Assembly (NCBI GenBank): GCA_001599915.1
Contig: BCIG01000029.1
Span: 252,654-316,653 of the forward strand
DNA: 64,000 nucleotides
Direction: 5' to 3'
From: Symbiotaphrina buchneri
Lineage: Eukaryota; Ascomycota; Symbiotaphrinales; Symbiotaphrinaceae
This document shows, in pieces, positions 45,706 to 57,000 of the stretch (positions within the stretch are counted from its first letter, which is position 1; every line of letters begins with the position of its first letter). A program made the translations under genes and the position numbers. The notes below the pieces were generated by a model. That model searched no databases. It worked only from the letters and a program-made list of their open reading frames with translations, and was not told the origin of the DNA.

Positions 45706-48326
45706 CTACGTATTGGTGGATACCGGTAGCAGGGCAGTGATGTCTTTGCCGTGGATGTTGTGGACTTGCTTGATGTGTCTCCGGAGGCTCACCTCGTTTT
45801 CGTATATGTGCCGCCTAGGACAATCAGACACCGGGCAACGTATTGGGCTCCACGTGGAGTGTACATCTTTCTGGTGCTTCCGATATAACGTCAGGCTGGG
45901 GTAGATGACCGTTTGGTCACACTCCGTCTTAGGACACGGACGAGGCGGCCACCGCTCCCCTTTGTGGTCCCGACGGACATGATCTGCAAGACTTTTCTTG
46001 AGCGAATACGTCTTGTCGCAGCCATCTTCGGTGCAAGGGAAAGCTGATGACTTTGCTATCGCCGCTGCATGAACTTCAGGATCGTCAGAACAACTCGTCA
46101 TATGTGCCCAGATCGAGTTGTATGCCGAAAAGGTGGCGCGGCACCCTGCTGCGGCGTTCGGACATGGAATCATGAATGCGGATGGCTCGTCCCGGCTGCC
46201 GCCGCGTACGGCGTCATTGAGAGACTTTTGAACCCGGATGGGGATTCGGAAGGTGTTGACAGACGCAAATTCATAGGAAGACGTAATCCACCCGGGGCCG
46301 TCTGGGACTAATCCGGCCGGAGAACTTCGTCAAGCTCGTCCACACCAAGTTCACGACCGTCCATGACATTCTGAAGGCTCGTGGCCAACCGATTCAGCTT
46401 CAGACCAGCAACAACCTCGGCCGAATCCATATCCATGTCTCCGGAAAGAGCATCTCCCTCTTCGTCCAGTGTGACGGGCAAAGGCCTTTTAAGACGAGCC
46501 GTTTCTGCACCAGATAATAAGGCCGGATCTATATTAGACAGATTCAAGCCCAATTCCGAGGCTGTCTGTGTCCTGGGATTCGTCGTCATCTCTGTAAGAG
46601 GAGCGCGTGGACCTGTAACGGTTAGATGCTGCGATATCAAGTGCAGCGTGACCTACCTGTACTGGGACCCCGACCTGCGGACAAGATCGAGGGCGTCGAT
46701 TCAGACTTATCAGGGGTTGGTGACTGCTTTCCCCACGCGTCCCGCTTTTGTTCACGGAGTTGTCTAGTTACCTTTTGTCTCACGTTTCGCTTTGTGGCGT
46801 CCCATCCCTTGTCTTGTGCGTACTTGTTGACCTCCTCAGAAGACAGCTTCTTTTTTTTGTATGGCTGTGCAGCGAATAACACCCCAAACGGATCAGGATC
46901 TGCCTGTTCCGTAGCCTCAACTCTATTGCTCCACATAGGGTGAACGTTCGTTCCAGTGTAGCCCTGAGTCACGCCCGCCGCCAACGATTTGCGCGTATGT
47001 CCCATGGCGGTGGCAACACCATCATTCGCGATCCCGTTCGAAATACCCGGCAAGTTGGCCAGGTCCCTGGCAGCTCCTCGGCGAATATCTTGACTCCTGA
47101 TGCGACCCACGAGCCCACTGATGTCAGACATTGACCGCAGGTTGGCATTGATTTGGGATACGTTCGTAGGAGTCCCAACAAGAAGCTTCGAGCCATGAGG
47201 ATGTATCGCGTTGATGATGGGTAACTCGGGTCTGGTCCAAACGATCTTTCCGTCCAGCCTCTGGCGCGCAGCTGTGAAGAGTTGGTCGAGTGTTGTCCCA
47301 TTTGTAGCGTCGAATCGCATCCCCAGGACCAGAATAAGCAACAACGGATCAAGCATATTGTAATCGTCCGAATCGAGAGCCTCGAATCGGACAGAGCGAG
47401 CATTAGACTTGTCATTCCTGTCGACGTATCAGTAACTCCATGACGGAGCGAAAAGGACTTTTGGTGGGACTGACTTGAACCCTTTCCTGTACTCGATGCA
47501 TATTTCGCCGACCAGCTTGTCCTTGCTCGCGGATGTGACCAGCCTCAGATCGCAATGCTCGAACCGCATATACTCCAGACCTTTGTATTCTTTGCTGCGT
47601 GAAATGTCCCCGGTTCGGCAAGCCAAGGCTGACTGGAGAACGACAGATAGCGTCTTGGACAGGGTCACATCCCACGAGAGTGTACCGGAGCTGAGTGCGT
47701 CGTCGAGGTAGCTGACAACCAGTATCCTGATGACAGACGCAGTCACCCATTGCTTTATTGACGCAGGATCCTTTGTGATCTGACCCTGTCTGTGCAACGA
47801 GTCAAACGCGTTGGTGATGCGGACGTTGTCATGGCTGGACAGCTTGAAGTCCGGATAGTCGAAACGAAGGCAGTTGGTGAGCTGTTGTAGCCCGTTCTTG
47901 ACATAGGCCCAAGATACTATACCGGACTCTCGCCATGACTCGAGCTTGGGCGGGACAGAGCGAAGGAAACGTTCAACATCCTCGCCAGAAGGAGATGGTC
48001 CGACCCTGTCAGCCATCATCCATCAGCGATGCCCTCTCGTATGTCTCCAGGGGATTGAGTACTTGCCCATATCTCTTCTGCAAGACGTCCTCGTAAAACG
48101 CCTTGAACATGTTCTTCCAGCGAAACCTGGAAGGCAAACTGCTGGGGGCGCCCCAGGTAGCGGTTGCTTGTCGGACAGCTTTCTTGGAATCCTTCCTCAT
48201 CTGGGACGGATCCTCTAGCATACGTCCTATAGCCTTTAACCCCAGATTACCGAATGGATTCGGGGCAGGCTGGTCCAGGTCGGAATAGTCGGATGAATCA
48301 TTACGGAAGCGGTCGACATCCTCCAT
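45706..48326 (-). CDS. DUF3435-like tyrosine recombinase with C-terminal C2H2 fingers (element gene, probably interrupted)
   Basis: Reads from MEDVDRFRNDSSDYSDLD. Then come a core-binding-like part (EDVERFLRSVPPKLESW, GIVSWAYVKNGLQQLTNCL) and a catalytic part with Arg in SALACRTGDISRS, LEYMRFEHCDL, and a C-terminal box MGHTRKSLAAGVTQGY holding likely His, Arg and Tyr. A linker (ELGLNLSNIDPALLSGAETA) leads to several C2H2-like units (CTEDGCDKTYSLKKSLADHV, CPVSDCPRRHIYENEVSLRR). Introns are likely near 47412-47465 (GTCAGT...ACAG) and 46615-46660 (GTAGGT...TTACAG), both keeping frame. The total would be about 850 residues, as in DUF3435 proteins. At about two other points the frame changes without a plausible intron, so this copy may be inactive. 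Confidence 0.65.
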
Positions 48327-48458
48327 AGCGGACACCGAAACGAAAAGAACGTTCGAGTGAGGTACTGATCCTCGCTTTCTATGGATCGAGGCTCTCGATA
48401 CAAGGTGGTGGAAGAATGGTTGCACCCAACGGACCACAGGGCCAACGAGGGTGTCGGT

Positions 48459-48499
48459 GATGTGGGATGTGGGTTGGGTTGTGGAAGATGTGAGATGTG
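48459..48499. repeat. four direct GATGTG words near the recombinase 5' end
   Basis: GATGTG occurs at 48459, 48466, 48487 and 48494 within 41 bases of GT-rich sequence, as two pairs spaced 7 bases. It lies just upstream of the recombinase gene. Such iterated words can be recombinase or C2H2 binding sites; this is inference. Confidence 0.5.
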
Positions 48500-48841
48500 G
48501 ATGGATTGTGGGAAGATTCCAGCTCTAGGGACACGTCATCCTTGTTCTCGGGTACCAGGTATGGAAGGAGCATCTTCAATCAAGATCCTGAACGCGTGCC
48601 TTCCTAATCAAGGACGACGACGAGTTGGTGAAGCTAACAAAACACCGTTACACATGTGTGGTCACCACCATGACGGGTGTCATCACGGGACTACACGCAC
48701 ATCTTCAGATCTTCTTGGCCAGTCCAAGCAAAATGACAAGCAAAAACTATATCCTTCCTACAGTAACAGCCTATGTTTAATTCCTGCGACCCACTGCCCC
48801 GGTGGCCGACCCGCCCTTGAAAAAGGACGTTGTTCAGGGGT

Positions 48842-48912
48842 GGTGCGTGCACCCCTATTCCCCTCGTGATCGACGTGTGCACGTGTGCCCTCACGTCGGG
48901 AGCTTCGCTCCC
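48842..48912. repeat. dyad-rich end region of the inserted element
   Basis: Two small palindromes: GGTGCGTGCACC (48842-48853) and the hairpin GGGAGC-TTC-GCTCCC (48898-48912), followed by CTATATAAACC. The transporter sequence resumes within 85 bases, so this is probably one terminus of the inserted DNA. Confidence 0.5.
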
Positions 48913-48996
48913 TCCGTTCGGGCATTCCTAGCTATATAAACCACCGTCGTACTACATAGTAAGTGAGGCCACTAACGAAATGCTCCTGTCACATAG

Positions 48997-49723
48997 GCTG
49001 TTGCCTCCTTGACAAGCTTCTTGCCGACACTGGTCAAGAACTTTGGTTATGGAAATATCGAATCCTTACTCCTCACAGCACCACCTTACATCCTCGCGGC
49101 CATATTTGTGTTGTTCAACACATGGTACAGTGACCGTACAAACGTTCGATCGTTGCACATTATCTATCCAATGGTCTTCACGATCGTGGGAATAATCATT
49201 ACCATGGCAACAGTACGCATCTCCTGTCCAACGCTCAAGGGTGACGGTACTGACGACCCAATAGCAAGTTGTAGGCGCGCGATATTTCGCGCTTATGCTG
49301 ATGATCCCCGGCACCTACGGCTGCTTCCAAGTTTCGAACGCATGGGTAGCCTCCGTCGCGCCGCGGCCCAAGCAAAAACGCGCCATCGCCCTCGCTCTCA
49401 GCAACTCTGTCGGGAATACCGCACTGGTCTGGACGCCCTATCTCTACCCATCGTCGGCCGGGCCAAATTACACCGTAGCGTGGAGCGTCAATCTTGCACT
49501 TTCTGCCGTCGCCATCATCTCGTCGCTTGCCCTCCGGCTGATCCTGCAGAGGGCGAACAAGGTGATTGACGAGCGGATTGCGACCGCGGTTACGGCTCAT
49601 AGTGTGGCCAAGGATGAGACCGAGTTGCAGCAGCTGGAGCTTGCGGCGCAGGGTACTCAGGCTGTGGGTGCGAAGATCTTGAGGGGGAAGAATGAAGGCC
49701 AGATGTATCATTTCCAGACCTAG
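48997..49723 (+). pseudogene. C-terminal half of a Dal5-type MFS transporter (remnant)
   Basis: Exons 48997-49212 and 49265-49723 (52-nt GT-AG intron) read 224 residues without a stop: SLTSFLPTLVKNFGYGNIES, APPYILAAIFVLFNTWYSDR, then QVVGARYFALMLMIPGTYGC, a helix pair and a cytosolic tail. This is the usual C-terminal half of allantoate-permease-like transporters. Upstream, GTAAGT at about 48960, CACTAAC and CACATAG before 48997 form an intact intron end, but no membrane-coding exon precedes it. Together with 44928-45086 it marks one gene split and partly deleted at a mobile-element insertion. Confidence 0.78.
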
Positions 49724-50464
49724 GGTTTACTGTTTCGTTTGGTAGTTGCAGCGCGCTCAAAAGGCTGGGAGCAGAGTGATTTATGCCGAGGTTTTCTTTC
49801 AGTGATTTGGAAAAACGTTCCTGAGCCTGTGCGATTAGCCCATGATATGATATTCATATTTCAAGGCTCCCATACATGCACAAGCGTATCAGATAAGACG
49901 AGCAGGTTACAGCGGGCTGCATCCCAGTGGATGTTGTAGATATAACAACATAAGAACCTAAGATTGATCGGCGATGAATATCTCCTAGGAGCGCTGGATT
50001 GCCCTGTGAGGTGAATCTGATCTCATTTGACTAAAATCCAAGGCCATGTGAGTAGAGTGCTCTTCTGAATAGAAGGGAAGAGTCCATTCCCTAATGCAGC
50101 AGTACACATGTTATCTGGCTGTCAGAAGTGATTTGCCTGTAATGGTTTTTGAAAGACGTGACTATATGAGCAGCAACCGTAAGATTGATCTGAATCAGCC
50201 CAGGAACCCGAGGCTGGGCATGGCGATCAAAGCGAGTCCTTGGGCAACCAGGTTGTCCATATGCGTACGTGGTTCCATTGGCCCAATCACCTCCCAAGGA
50301 CAATGTGGTGGAAGTTGCCCTACTATGATAAGCTAAGGACAGGAGGAGTAAGGTGGAGTGCTCTCCCTCCCAAAACCCCGCCCCGCCCAACCCCCGCGAG
50401 TTCTACCAAGCATCATCCCTGCTTTACAGCCATCACACAATCCTTGCACAGCATTTCAAGCACC
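49724..50464. other. intergenic, upstream of the Zn2Cys6 gene
   Basis: About 740 bases with no supportable gene; it holds the promoter of the regulator at 50465. Confidence 0.4.
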
Positions 50465-52740
50465 ATGACAACTCCTGCGGCAGCAACACCTTCAAGAACT
50501 CCAAAACTTTCGCGACGAGTCAGAGCGTGCGCAGAGTGCAAGCGGCAGAAGATCAAGTGCAAAGTCTCCAGCCCTGGACGTAGCTGCGAGCGATGTACCA
50601 AGAACAGTCTGCACTGCGTCTTCAATCGGAGCTTTCAGACGATCCTGGAAGACAATGAAGAGTAAGTCAATCCGTTTGAGGAGTCGAGGAAAGCTGTTAG
50701 CTTATACCAATTTGAAGATGGAAGACGGGTTTGAAGTCCGGCTTGACGAGGCTTGAACGGGTTACGGACGACATTCTGTATAGGATCCGGGCCCCTTCTC
50801 TGGCAGATTATGATGAGAATGGGAATTTATCTGCGGGGAGGCAAATGCGCCATCTTGTTGCGGCAGGTACACCTGACGGCGGCGCGACGACTATGTTCCA
50901 GCCATATATGGCAAACGAGCAGACGACGTTAGACAACCCGCAGGCCTCATCCACACCGCAACTAGCCCAAAGCCAGACAGCCTTTGAAACTAGTCCACGT
51001 GTTGAAATATCTGCTCGAGCTGGAGTCTCGACTACTGCACTTGCTTCTAACAACGCCTCATTCTCTGTGCAGACTCCAGGCTACTCACCCTCTGAGCATG
51101 TACCGCAGGGTGAAGTCAGCAACGATGAGCAGGTCCTTGTCTCCGAACCGATGGGGTCGCTTTACAAAGTTACTCAATTGCCGAAATTTCGAAAGATCGC
51201 CGAGAGCCCGGAAGGGCTCAGTGAACGGGAAAGTGTACTCAAAGAAGACCCCATAAGTAGGGGAGTAATTGGTCTAGAAGAGGCGGAGGAGCTGTTCTCG
51301 TTGTGGGTCAACCATCTCATATATTGCGGCCTCCACTGACTTCAAGAAGATTTATGAGCTCGCTCAATCACTACCTGTGGGTTGGGCTGGAAGACGTCCA
51401 TCCGACGTTGGATTCTGTCCGAAAATCTTCGTCGTTGCTCACGGCCAGTATACTAACCTGCGCCGCACTCCACCTTCAAAACCGGACAGCAACATTTGAT
51501 TCGTGCTATACCAATTTCGTGAATCTAGTGTCGCGAAGAATGTTCAGCTCGTCTTATAACTTAGATGACATTCGTGGACTTTGCATAGCCGCTTTCTGGT
51601 TATCGGACATCTCTTGGAAATTATCAGGTCACGCGATCCGTATGGCAACTGAGATAGGCCTACACCGTAGCTTTGCCAAAGCTTTTGAATCTCGGGAACA
51701 TCACGAACGGGCAAGAATGTGGTATATGCTTTATGTATGCGACCATCATTTCTCGATCGCGTATGGCCGGCCACCGGTGATACACGAATCGCAAATGATA
51801 CGTGATCATGAGCAATTTTTGAAGTCTCCGTTCTCAAATTCGATCGATTTTCGTGTCCTCAGCCAGGTGGCGCTGTTCTCTATATTCTCTAGAATACACG
51901 AAGAATTCGATGGCGGGTACATCGAGCCGACGGAGGAATATCTCAACAAGTTGCGAGGTTTCAATGTTGAAATCGACCAATGGAGGCTGTTGTGGGAATC
52001 TAGGCAAGGTCAGTGTGTTGAGTTGCTGTATCTCATCTGTCACTGCTGACGACGCAGAACTCAATTATTACATCGGCACCTTCCCACCGAAAGGGATCGT
52101 GCTCTACTCCCAATTCGCCAAGCTGCAAATCAATGCGCAAGCTCTACGCCAGCTCTCGCCAACCAAGCCTGAGGAACTCACACCCAGTCGAAAGGAGCTT
52201 GTCAACCTCGCCATCAGCTCCGCAAATAACATCATCTCACTCCTGCTGGAAGAGCCCGGTTTACGGCGGGCACTGGTCGGTGCTCCCTTGTACGTGCACA
52301 CAATGCTCACATTCGCCTGCGTCTTCCTCCTCGAATTTACCTCGGGATGGCGTCCGTTTGCAAAAGGCCTCGTCGCGCTGGATCCGCTGAGCGTGTGGGG
52401 CTTGATTGAGCGCGTCATTGAGTGCTTGCGAGAGTCAAAGGCCAGTGAACGCCACCTCATATACACCATTGCAGAGGGTCTGCACAAGATGCTCGCACGA
52501 TGCACAGAGGTGGAGAAGATGGGACGAACCATTAGCAGTGATGTAGGTGCGTCGTCGTTCGCGCAACTGGCCCATCAACAGGTTGGCAGTGCGGCCGGGG
52601 AAGGGGAGGAGCATGACACAGCAGATGCGGGAATGGATATGATGGAGGGCCTTTGGGATAATACGGGCCTGTTCGATGTCTTTGACAGCAGCATGGGAGG
52701 CGACATGTACCATTTCTTGACGAACCAGATGCCTTATTGA
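50465..52740 (+). CDS. Zn2Cys6 fungal transcription factor
   Basis: Nuclear regulator with an N-terminal zinc cluster and a fungal-specific (MHR) domain. Exons 50465-50661, 50718-51302, 51347-52008 and 52058-52740 close to 708 residues; an acceptor three bases later in exon 3 would give 707. The zinc cluster is at 18-52 (RACAECKRQKIKC...CERCTKNSLHC), followed by a basic linker and short coiled coil (SGLTRLERVTDDILYRI). The MHR domain includes FWLSDISWKLSGHAIRMATE, IGLHRSF and ARMWYMLYVCDHHFSIAYGR. The C-terminus is acidic with Met/Gly. It may control the adjacent transporter/oxidoreductase remnant or the genes to its right. Confidence 0.92.
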
Positions 52741-52989
52741 TAGAGGGATGTATAGTAAACACCATCTGACGCATCTATCCTCCATGCTTGAGTGTCCAGC
52801 AAAGGATTGTGTAGTCATGGAAAGGCATGCTTTGATGAAAAAACGTAAGAAAAGCCACGGCTCACCAAAAGACCAAGCTCAGAACTCCTATCAACCCCGA
52901 CAATCAATCCCCCTCATCCTCAAACCGCAAAACAAAAAGTTCGGATCACTGGGTAATTAAACCCAAGTGATCTTATGAAAATCCGAAGA

Positions 52990-53050
52990 TTTTTCCGGGA
53001 TTCGAACTCTCGCCCCTAAGATGAGCGTTCTACATGGGACTTTATGAACT
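52990..53050 (-). other. tRNA-Lys(CTT)-like relic
   Basis: On the minus strand GTAGAACGCTC is followed by a 7-base loop with anticodon CTT and GGGCG, a 5-bp stem, then GAGTTCGAATCCC, an exact T-loop/B-box. The T-stem and acceptor stem do not pair, and the 3' end runs into a hairpin (AAAATC-TTCG-GATTTT). This is a decayed tRNA-Lys or the head of a tRNA-derived SINE. Confidence 0.45.
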
Positions 53051-53073
53051 TCTCAGATACACTTCTAAGAGGA

Positions 53074-53398
53074 AATAATTCCTCTACAGTTACTCTTCGC
53101 CATATGCCATGCCATGCCCCATTGTTGGAAAAAGACTTCTTTTTGTAATATATATAGGTTACTAAAAGGTTATGGGCTATAGGGCCTTTCGGCCACGTAC
53201 ACTCTTGCCTTATGCTGCCAATAAGGACATTCATTATCGGAGTAGTTCATGGAACCATGTTCCAACCAGATACATTATCTTAATGGTTGAGTATATGATT
53301 CATTCTACGTCACTGAATAATCTGTGCCTAGAATATTATTTCCTCTACAGTTACACTACGCCATATACTATGCCATATGCCCTGTTGTTGGGGAAAGA
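53074..53398. repeat. imperfect direct repeat pair, about 62 bp, 260 bp apart
   Basis: Copies at 53074-53135 and 53334-53398 share TTCCTCTACAGTTAC, CGCCATAT, ATGCCAT and TTGTTGG in the same order. Differences are mostly single bases. It may be a duplicated piece of an old transposon next to the tRNA relic. Confidence 0.7.
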
Positions 53399-53526
53399 GG
53401 ATTCATATAAGAAAGGGTAAGGTAGGTAGGTTGTTGGAGGGCTAGAGAGTTGCTGAGATGATTATGAACTTGTTTTAGGCTGCAAGTAATAACACTCTTT
53501 TAAGCGCTCCGTACTCCGTATGTTTC

Positions 53527-53550
53527 CCCTTACCTACCGACCTAGGTAAG
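53527..53550. repeat. 9-bp inverted repeat CCTTACCTA/TAGGTAAGG
   Basis: Arms of nine bases around CCGACC. Similar TACCTAAGG words recur in gene-free parts of this window. Possibly a short hairpin; role unknown. Confidence 0.5.
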
Positions 53551-54021
53551 GAAGGTGGCCCATGCTTCTTAGGGACGCCACGTTGTGCTTCGGACCTTCC
53601 CGATCGGTGGTTCCTGCAATGCCCCTCTTTGTTACCACAGACGCACCTTACCACATCCCACTTCACCCATCCCATGTAGCTGTACATTTACCATCGACTC
53701 CTTCATCAACCATTCGTTAAATCAACTAGCGATTCTCTTATATGTTGCATTGCGACTTCCACAGCGTCTTAATACGGAACCTCCATCGGGCTCAAAGCTA
53801 CCCCGCCTGCATAAGCGGCGTCCAACGGGCACCGGCTTAGCCCGCTTGCACCAGACACCTGAAGGATTGGCATTTCCTCAACGCCCGGCTTCTTCCGCCG
53901 CCCTCAAAGCATCACAGCTCGCATGTCCCGTCATCAGAGCGTGGATCTGATGATTGTGAATTCCTCCCCTCAGGACCCTTGATGCTGGAGCCTGTGGTTC
54001 TCCTGCTTCCTTGAGATAAAG

Positions 54022-57000
54022 ATGGACGGTCTCCAGACCGTCATAGGATTGCAACCCGCATCATGGCATATGCTGGAGCTGAACTTGATGGCCTCACAAG
54101 AGGTATTTCAACTTAACACCTCTGTGGCGTCCAGCGCCAACTGGCAGGATTCTGGGCAAAGGCGCATTATCGCCCGCGTGCCTGACATAGCCGCATTAAT
54201 ACCCGCACTCGCGACGTTTTGTGTCTTGTTAAGATACTTGTTACATGCTCTTGAGGCTTATTGGCCTCGATGGATGCGACCTTTTGTTAAAGAGCTTACA
54301 TCAGAAGACAGCAAAACGGCACCCAGAACTGACAGGCATCCGAGGCGTTGGTTGGTAGCACTAATGTTACTGTCCTTGGGTGGATTGGTGGTCCAGGCAG
54401 TCCCCATGTTCTCCCCTCTATTTTCTCTTCGGCACCTACCTTCGGTGCTTGCATGGGTTGGTCTTCTTCTCAACTGGATGGAATTTTACTTACATGAGCA
54501 TACAGATGGTGGCATGTCTCGCGATAGTCCCCAGTCAACCTAAGACAGCATCTATGCCATTGCTAACCCTCTACGTCGCCTTGTCTCTCTCTAATTTGTC
54601 TGCATTGGCGTATGTCGACTTTCGCTCACGTTTTACTTCGATCCCCATTTCGCTGGCCTTCATTATGGCTTTAATTGCAACTTTGACTGTCCTATGTATG
54701 CCTCTGAGAGATCCCGCATGGCCCGATGAAGACATCGCGCCTGTTTACGGGCGACCAACACCTGAACTACGAAGCCCTGAGGACCATCTGACGCCGTGGC
54801 AATTCATGAGCGTCTCGTGGCTGTCACCGCTCATCTCAGTCGGCGCGAAACGGCAATTGCATGATGAAGATGTATGGGACTTACCTTACGAGTTCAAGCA
54901 CCGGCGGTTACACGATGCCTTCCGAGATCTGAAAGGCTCGGTGTTGAAGAGACTGCTTGTAGCCAACGGCCTCGATCTGGCTATTACGACCAGTTTGGGG
55001 ATTATTGAAATGCTCGCGAGTATGCTTTCGTCTTCACTACCGAACCAATATACCCACTGACGCGGTATGCAGATCTGTCCGTACCTGTTCTACTACAGCA
55101 ATTGTTGAGGTCCATGGAAGATACCGCCTCACCATTTCGCGCTGCTGTCACATGGGCGTTTCTTTCATTGATTGTACGTCTAGTAGCCTGCCAGTCAGCG
55201 GTGTTTAATACCTGGTATAGCAGACGTGCGTATGAGAGGTCACGCGGTGAAATGATTACCATGTTGTACGAGAAGACACTGAATCGACAAATTATCAGCG
55301 GGCACAAAGAAATTCCAACCAGGACCGATGAGGTTGAGGACTCGGGTCATGGTGTAAGAGAGGAGACAGAACCACGAAACGGGTTCCACCGGATTTGGCT
55401 CCAAGTCAGCGGTTTTATCGCCAAGACTTTCAGGAAAAGAAAGGGTGTTACTTCAAAAGAGGATTCGAAGGAGACAGCATCCATGGGAAAGATTCTGAAC
55501 CTCATGCGGTATGTTTTGGGCTGCGGAAGTTGTTACGCTTGCTGACTTTCTCAAGCAACGATGTCTACGAGGTGGCGCAAAGGTAACATATCATGCCCAG
55601 TCGTCGGCAACCTTGCTGACATTTGTGGCAGATTCTGGGAGTTCCAGAACCTAGTAACCCAGCCACTGAATCTAATACTGTCTATTGTGCTCATCTGGAG
55701 GCTCATTGGCTGGCCTTGCCTGCTTGGAATGGTGACTGTGTTCTTCGCACAAGCCATCAACGCCTTGATCGCTCGGGCATTGATGCGTTGGGAGAAGGTA
55801 CGCCGCAGTGCTACTGACGGCAAGTTGCAGAAAGTCTCCCAGTTCGTGGAAGCTATCCGCCATCTCCGCTGGTACGGCTGGCAAGAGTCATGGCTCGCTG
55901 AGATAATGGAAGCACGGCAGCACGAACTGAATCTGCGCATCGTCACTGGCTTACTTAACATATTGATCGGCTTTATGACGATGCTTTCGAGCAACCTGTT
56001 CCCGGTCCTTGCGTTTTATGCGTACGCAGCCTTAGCGGGTCGACCACTTCGTGTCGATGTGGCATTCCCTGCTCTAGACTTATTCCAGATGTTATCGAAC
56101 AACCTACGCCTATTACCTGGTCTAATCACCACATTACTAAACGCGTCGGTCGCTCTGGGACGCATCGAGAGTTTCATGCATGAACCAGACAAACCACATA
56201 CCGAGACAAGAATGGATGAGCGCATCGAACTTGAGTTCAAAGCAGCTTCATTTGCTTGGCCCGGCGCCTCTGAAGAAATACTCCATCGTGTTACCCTCAG
56301 TTTTCCGGTGGGACTCACTGTAGTCTATGGCGAGGTTGCATCTGGTAAGACGGCATTGTTGCAAGCGCTCCTTGGAGAGCTTGACAAGAGAAGCGGCGAA
56401 CTTGTCCGCCCAGATGAGACAATCGCCTATTGTGCCCAGACGCCTTGGCTCCAGAGCATGAGTATTCGAGAGAACATCCTCTTCTTTTCTCCATACGATG
56501 ATGCTCGCTACAAGCAAGTCTTGGATGCTTGTGCATTAATGACGGACATGGCAAATTTCAAGCACGGTGATCTGTCTAATATCGGGGAGAACGGCATCGG
56601 CCTATCTGGTGGTCAGAAGGTTCGTGTAGCTCTTGCTAGAGCCGTGTACAGTCGGGCGAGGATTTTGTTGCTTGATGACCCGCTCTCTGCCCTTGACCAT
56701 CAGACTGCAGAGATGATCGTTCAGAAGTGCTTCAGAGGTCCCTTACTGGAAGGAAGGACAACTGTTCTGGTTACCCACCGCACTGAGTTATTCCAGGGCA
56801 TAGCAAACCAGTGGGTGTCGATATCAAACGGAAGAGCACAAGTTGCAGAGCCCGACCAGAGCATGCTACACACGCTTCAAAAGACTACATCTGGGAAGTC
56901 TAACGATGAAGCAGACCAGGACGGAAGGGAAGAGGAGGAACTTGCTGCTGTCCCAGAGAAGTTCATTGAAGAGGAACACAGAGCCCATGGTGATGTGCAA

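Larger units (their letters stand above)
45390..48960 (-). mobile_element. tyrosine-recombinase DNA transposon (DUF3435/Crypton-like), limits uncertain
   Basis: About 3-3.5 kb of DNA lies between the two halves of an MFS transporter and holds a minus-strand recombinase gene. The left limit is between about 45390 and 45705, and the right limit between 48440 and 48960. The right flank is rich in dyads (48842-48853 GGTGCGTGCACC; 48898-48912 GGGAGC-TTC-GCTCCC) and direct GATGTG words (48459-48499), as at transposon ends. No matching inverted terminal repeat or target duplication was found, which suits YR elements. It looks fairly young, since introns are still recognisable, but the gene seems interrupted about twice. 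Confidence 0.6.
52741..54021. other. 1.3-kb gene-free region with relics
   Basis: No protein gene seen. It holds a tRNA-Lys-like relic (minus, about 52990-53050), two copies of a roughly 62-bp segment (53074 and 53334) and a small inverted repeat (53527-53550). The last 300 bases should be the promoter of the ABC transporter. Confidence 0.5.

Noticed and set aside
45706-46173. Stand-alone C2H2 transcription factor gene
   Set aside because: It lies directly downstream of and collinear with the recombinase gene, and C2H2 tails are known in such recombinases; it is better explained as the element gene's C-terminus.
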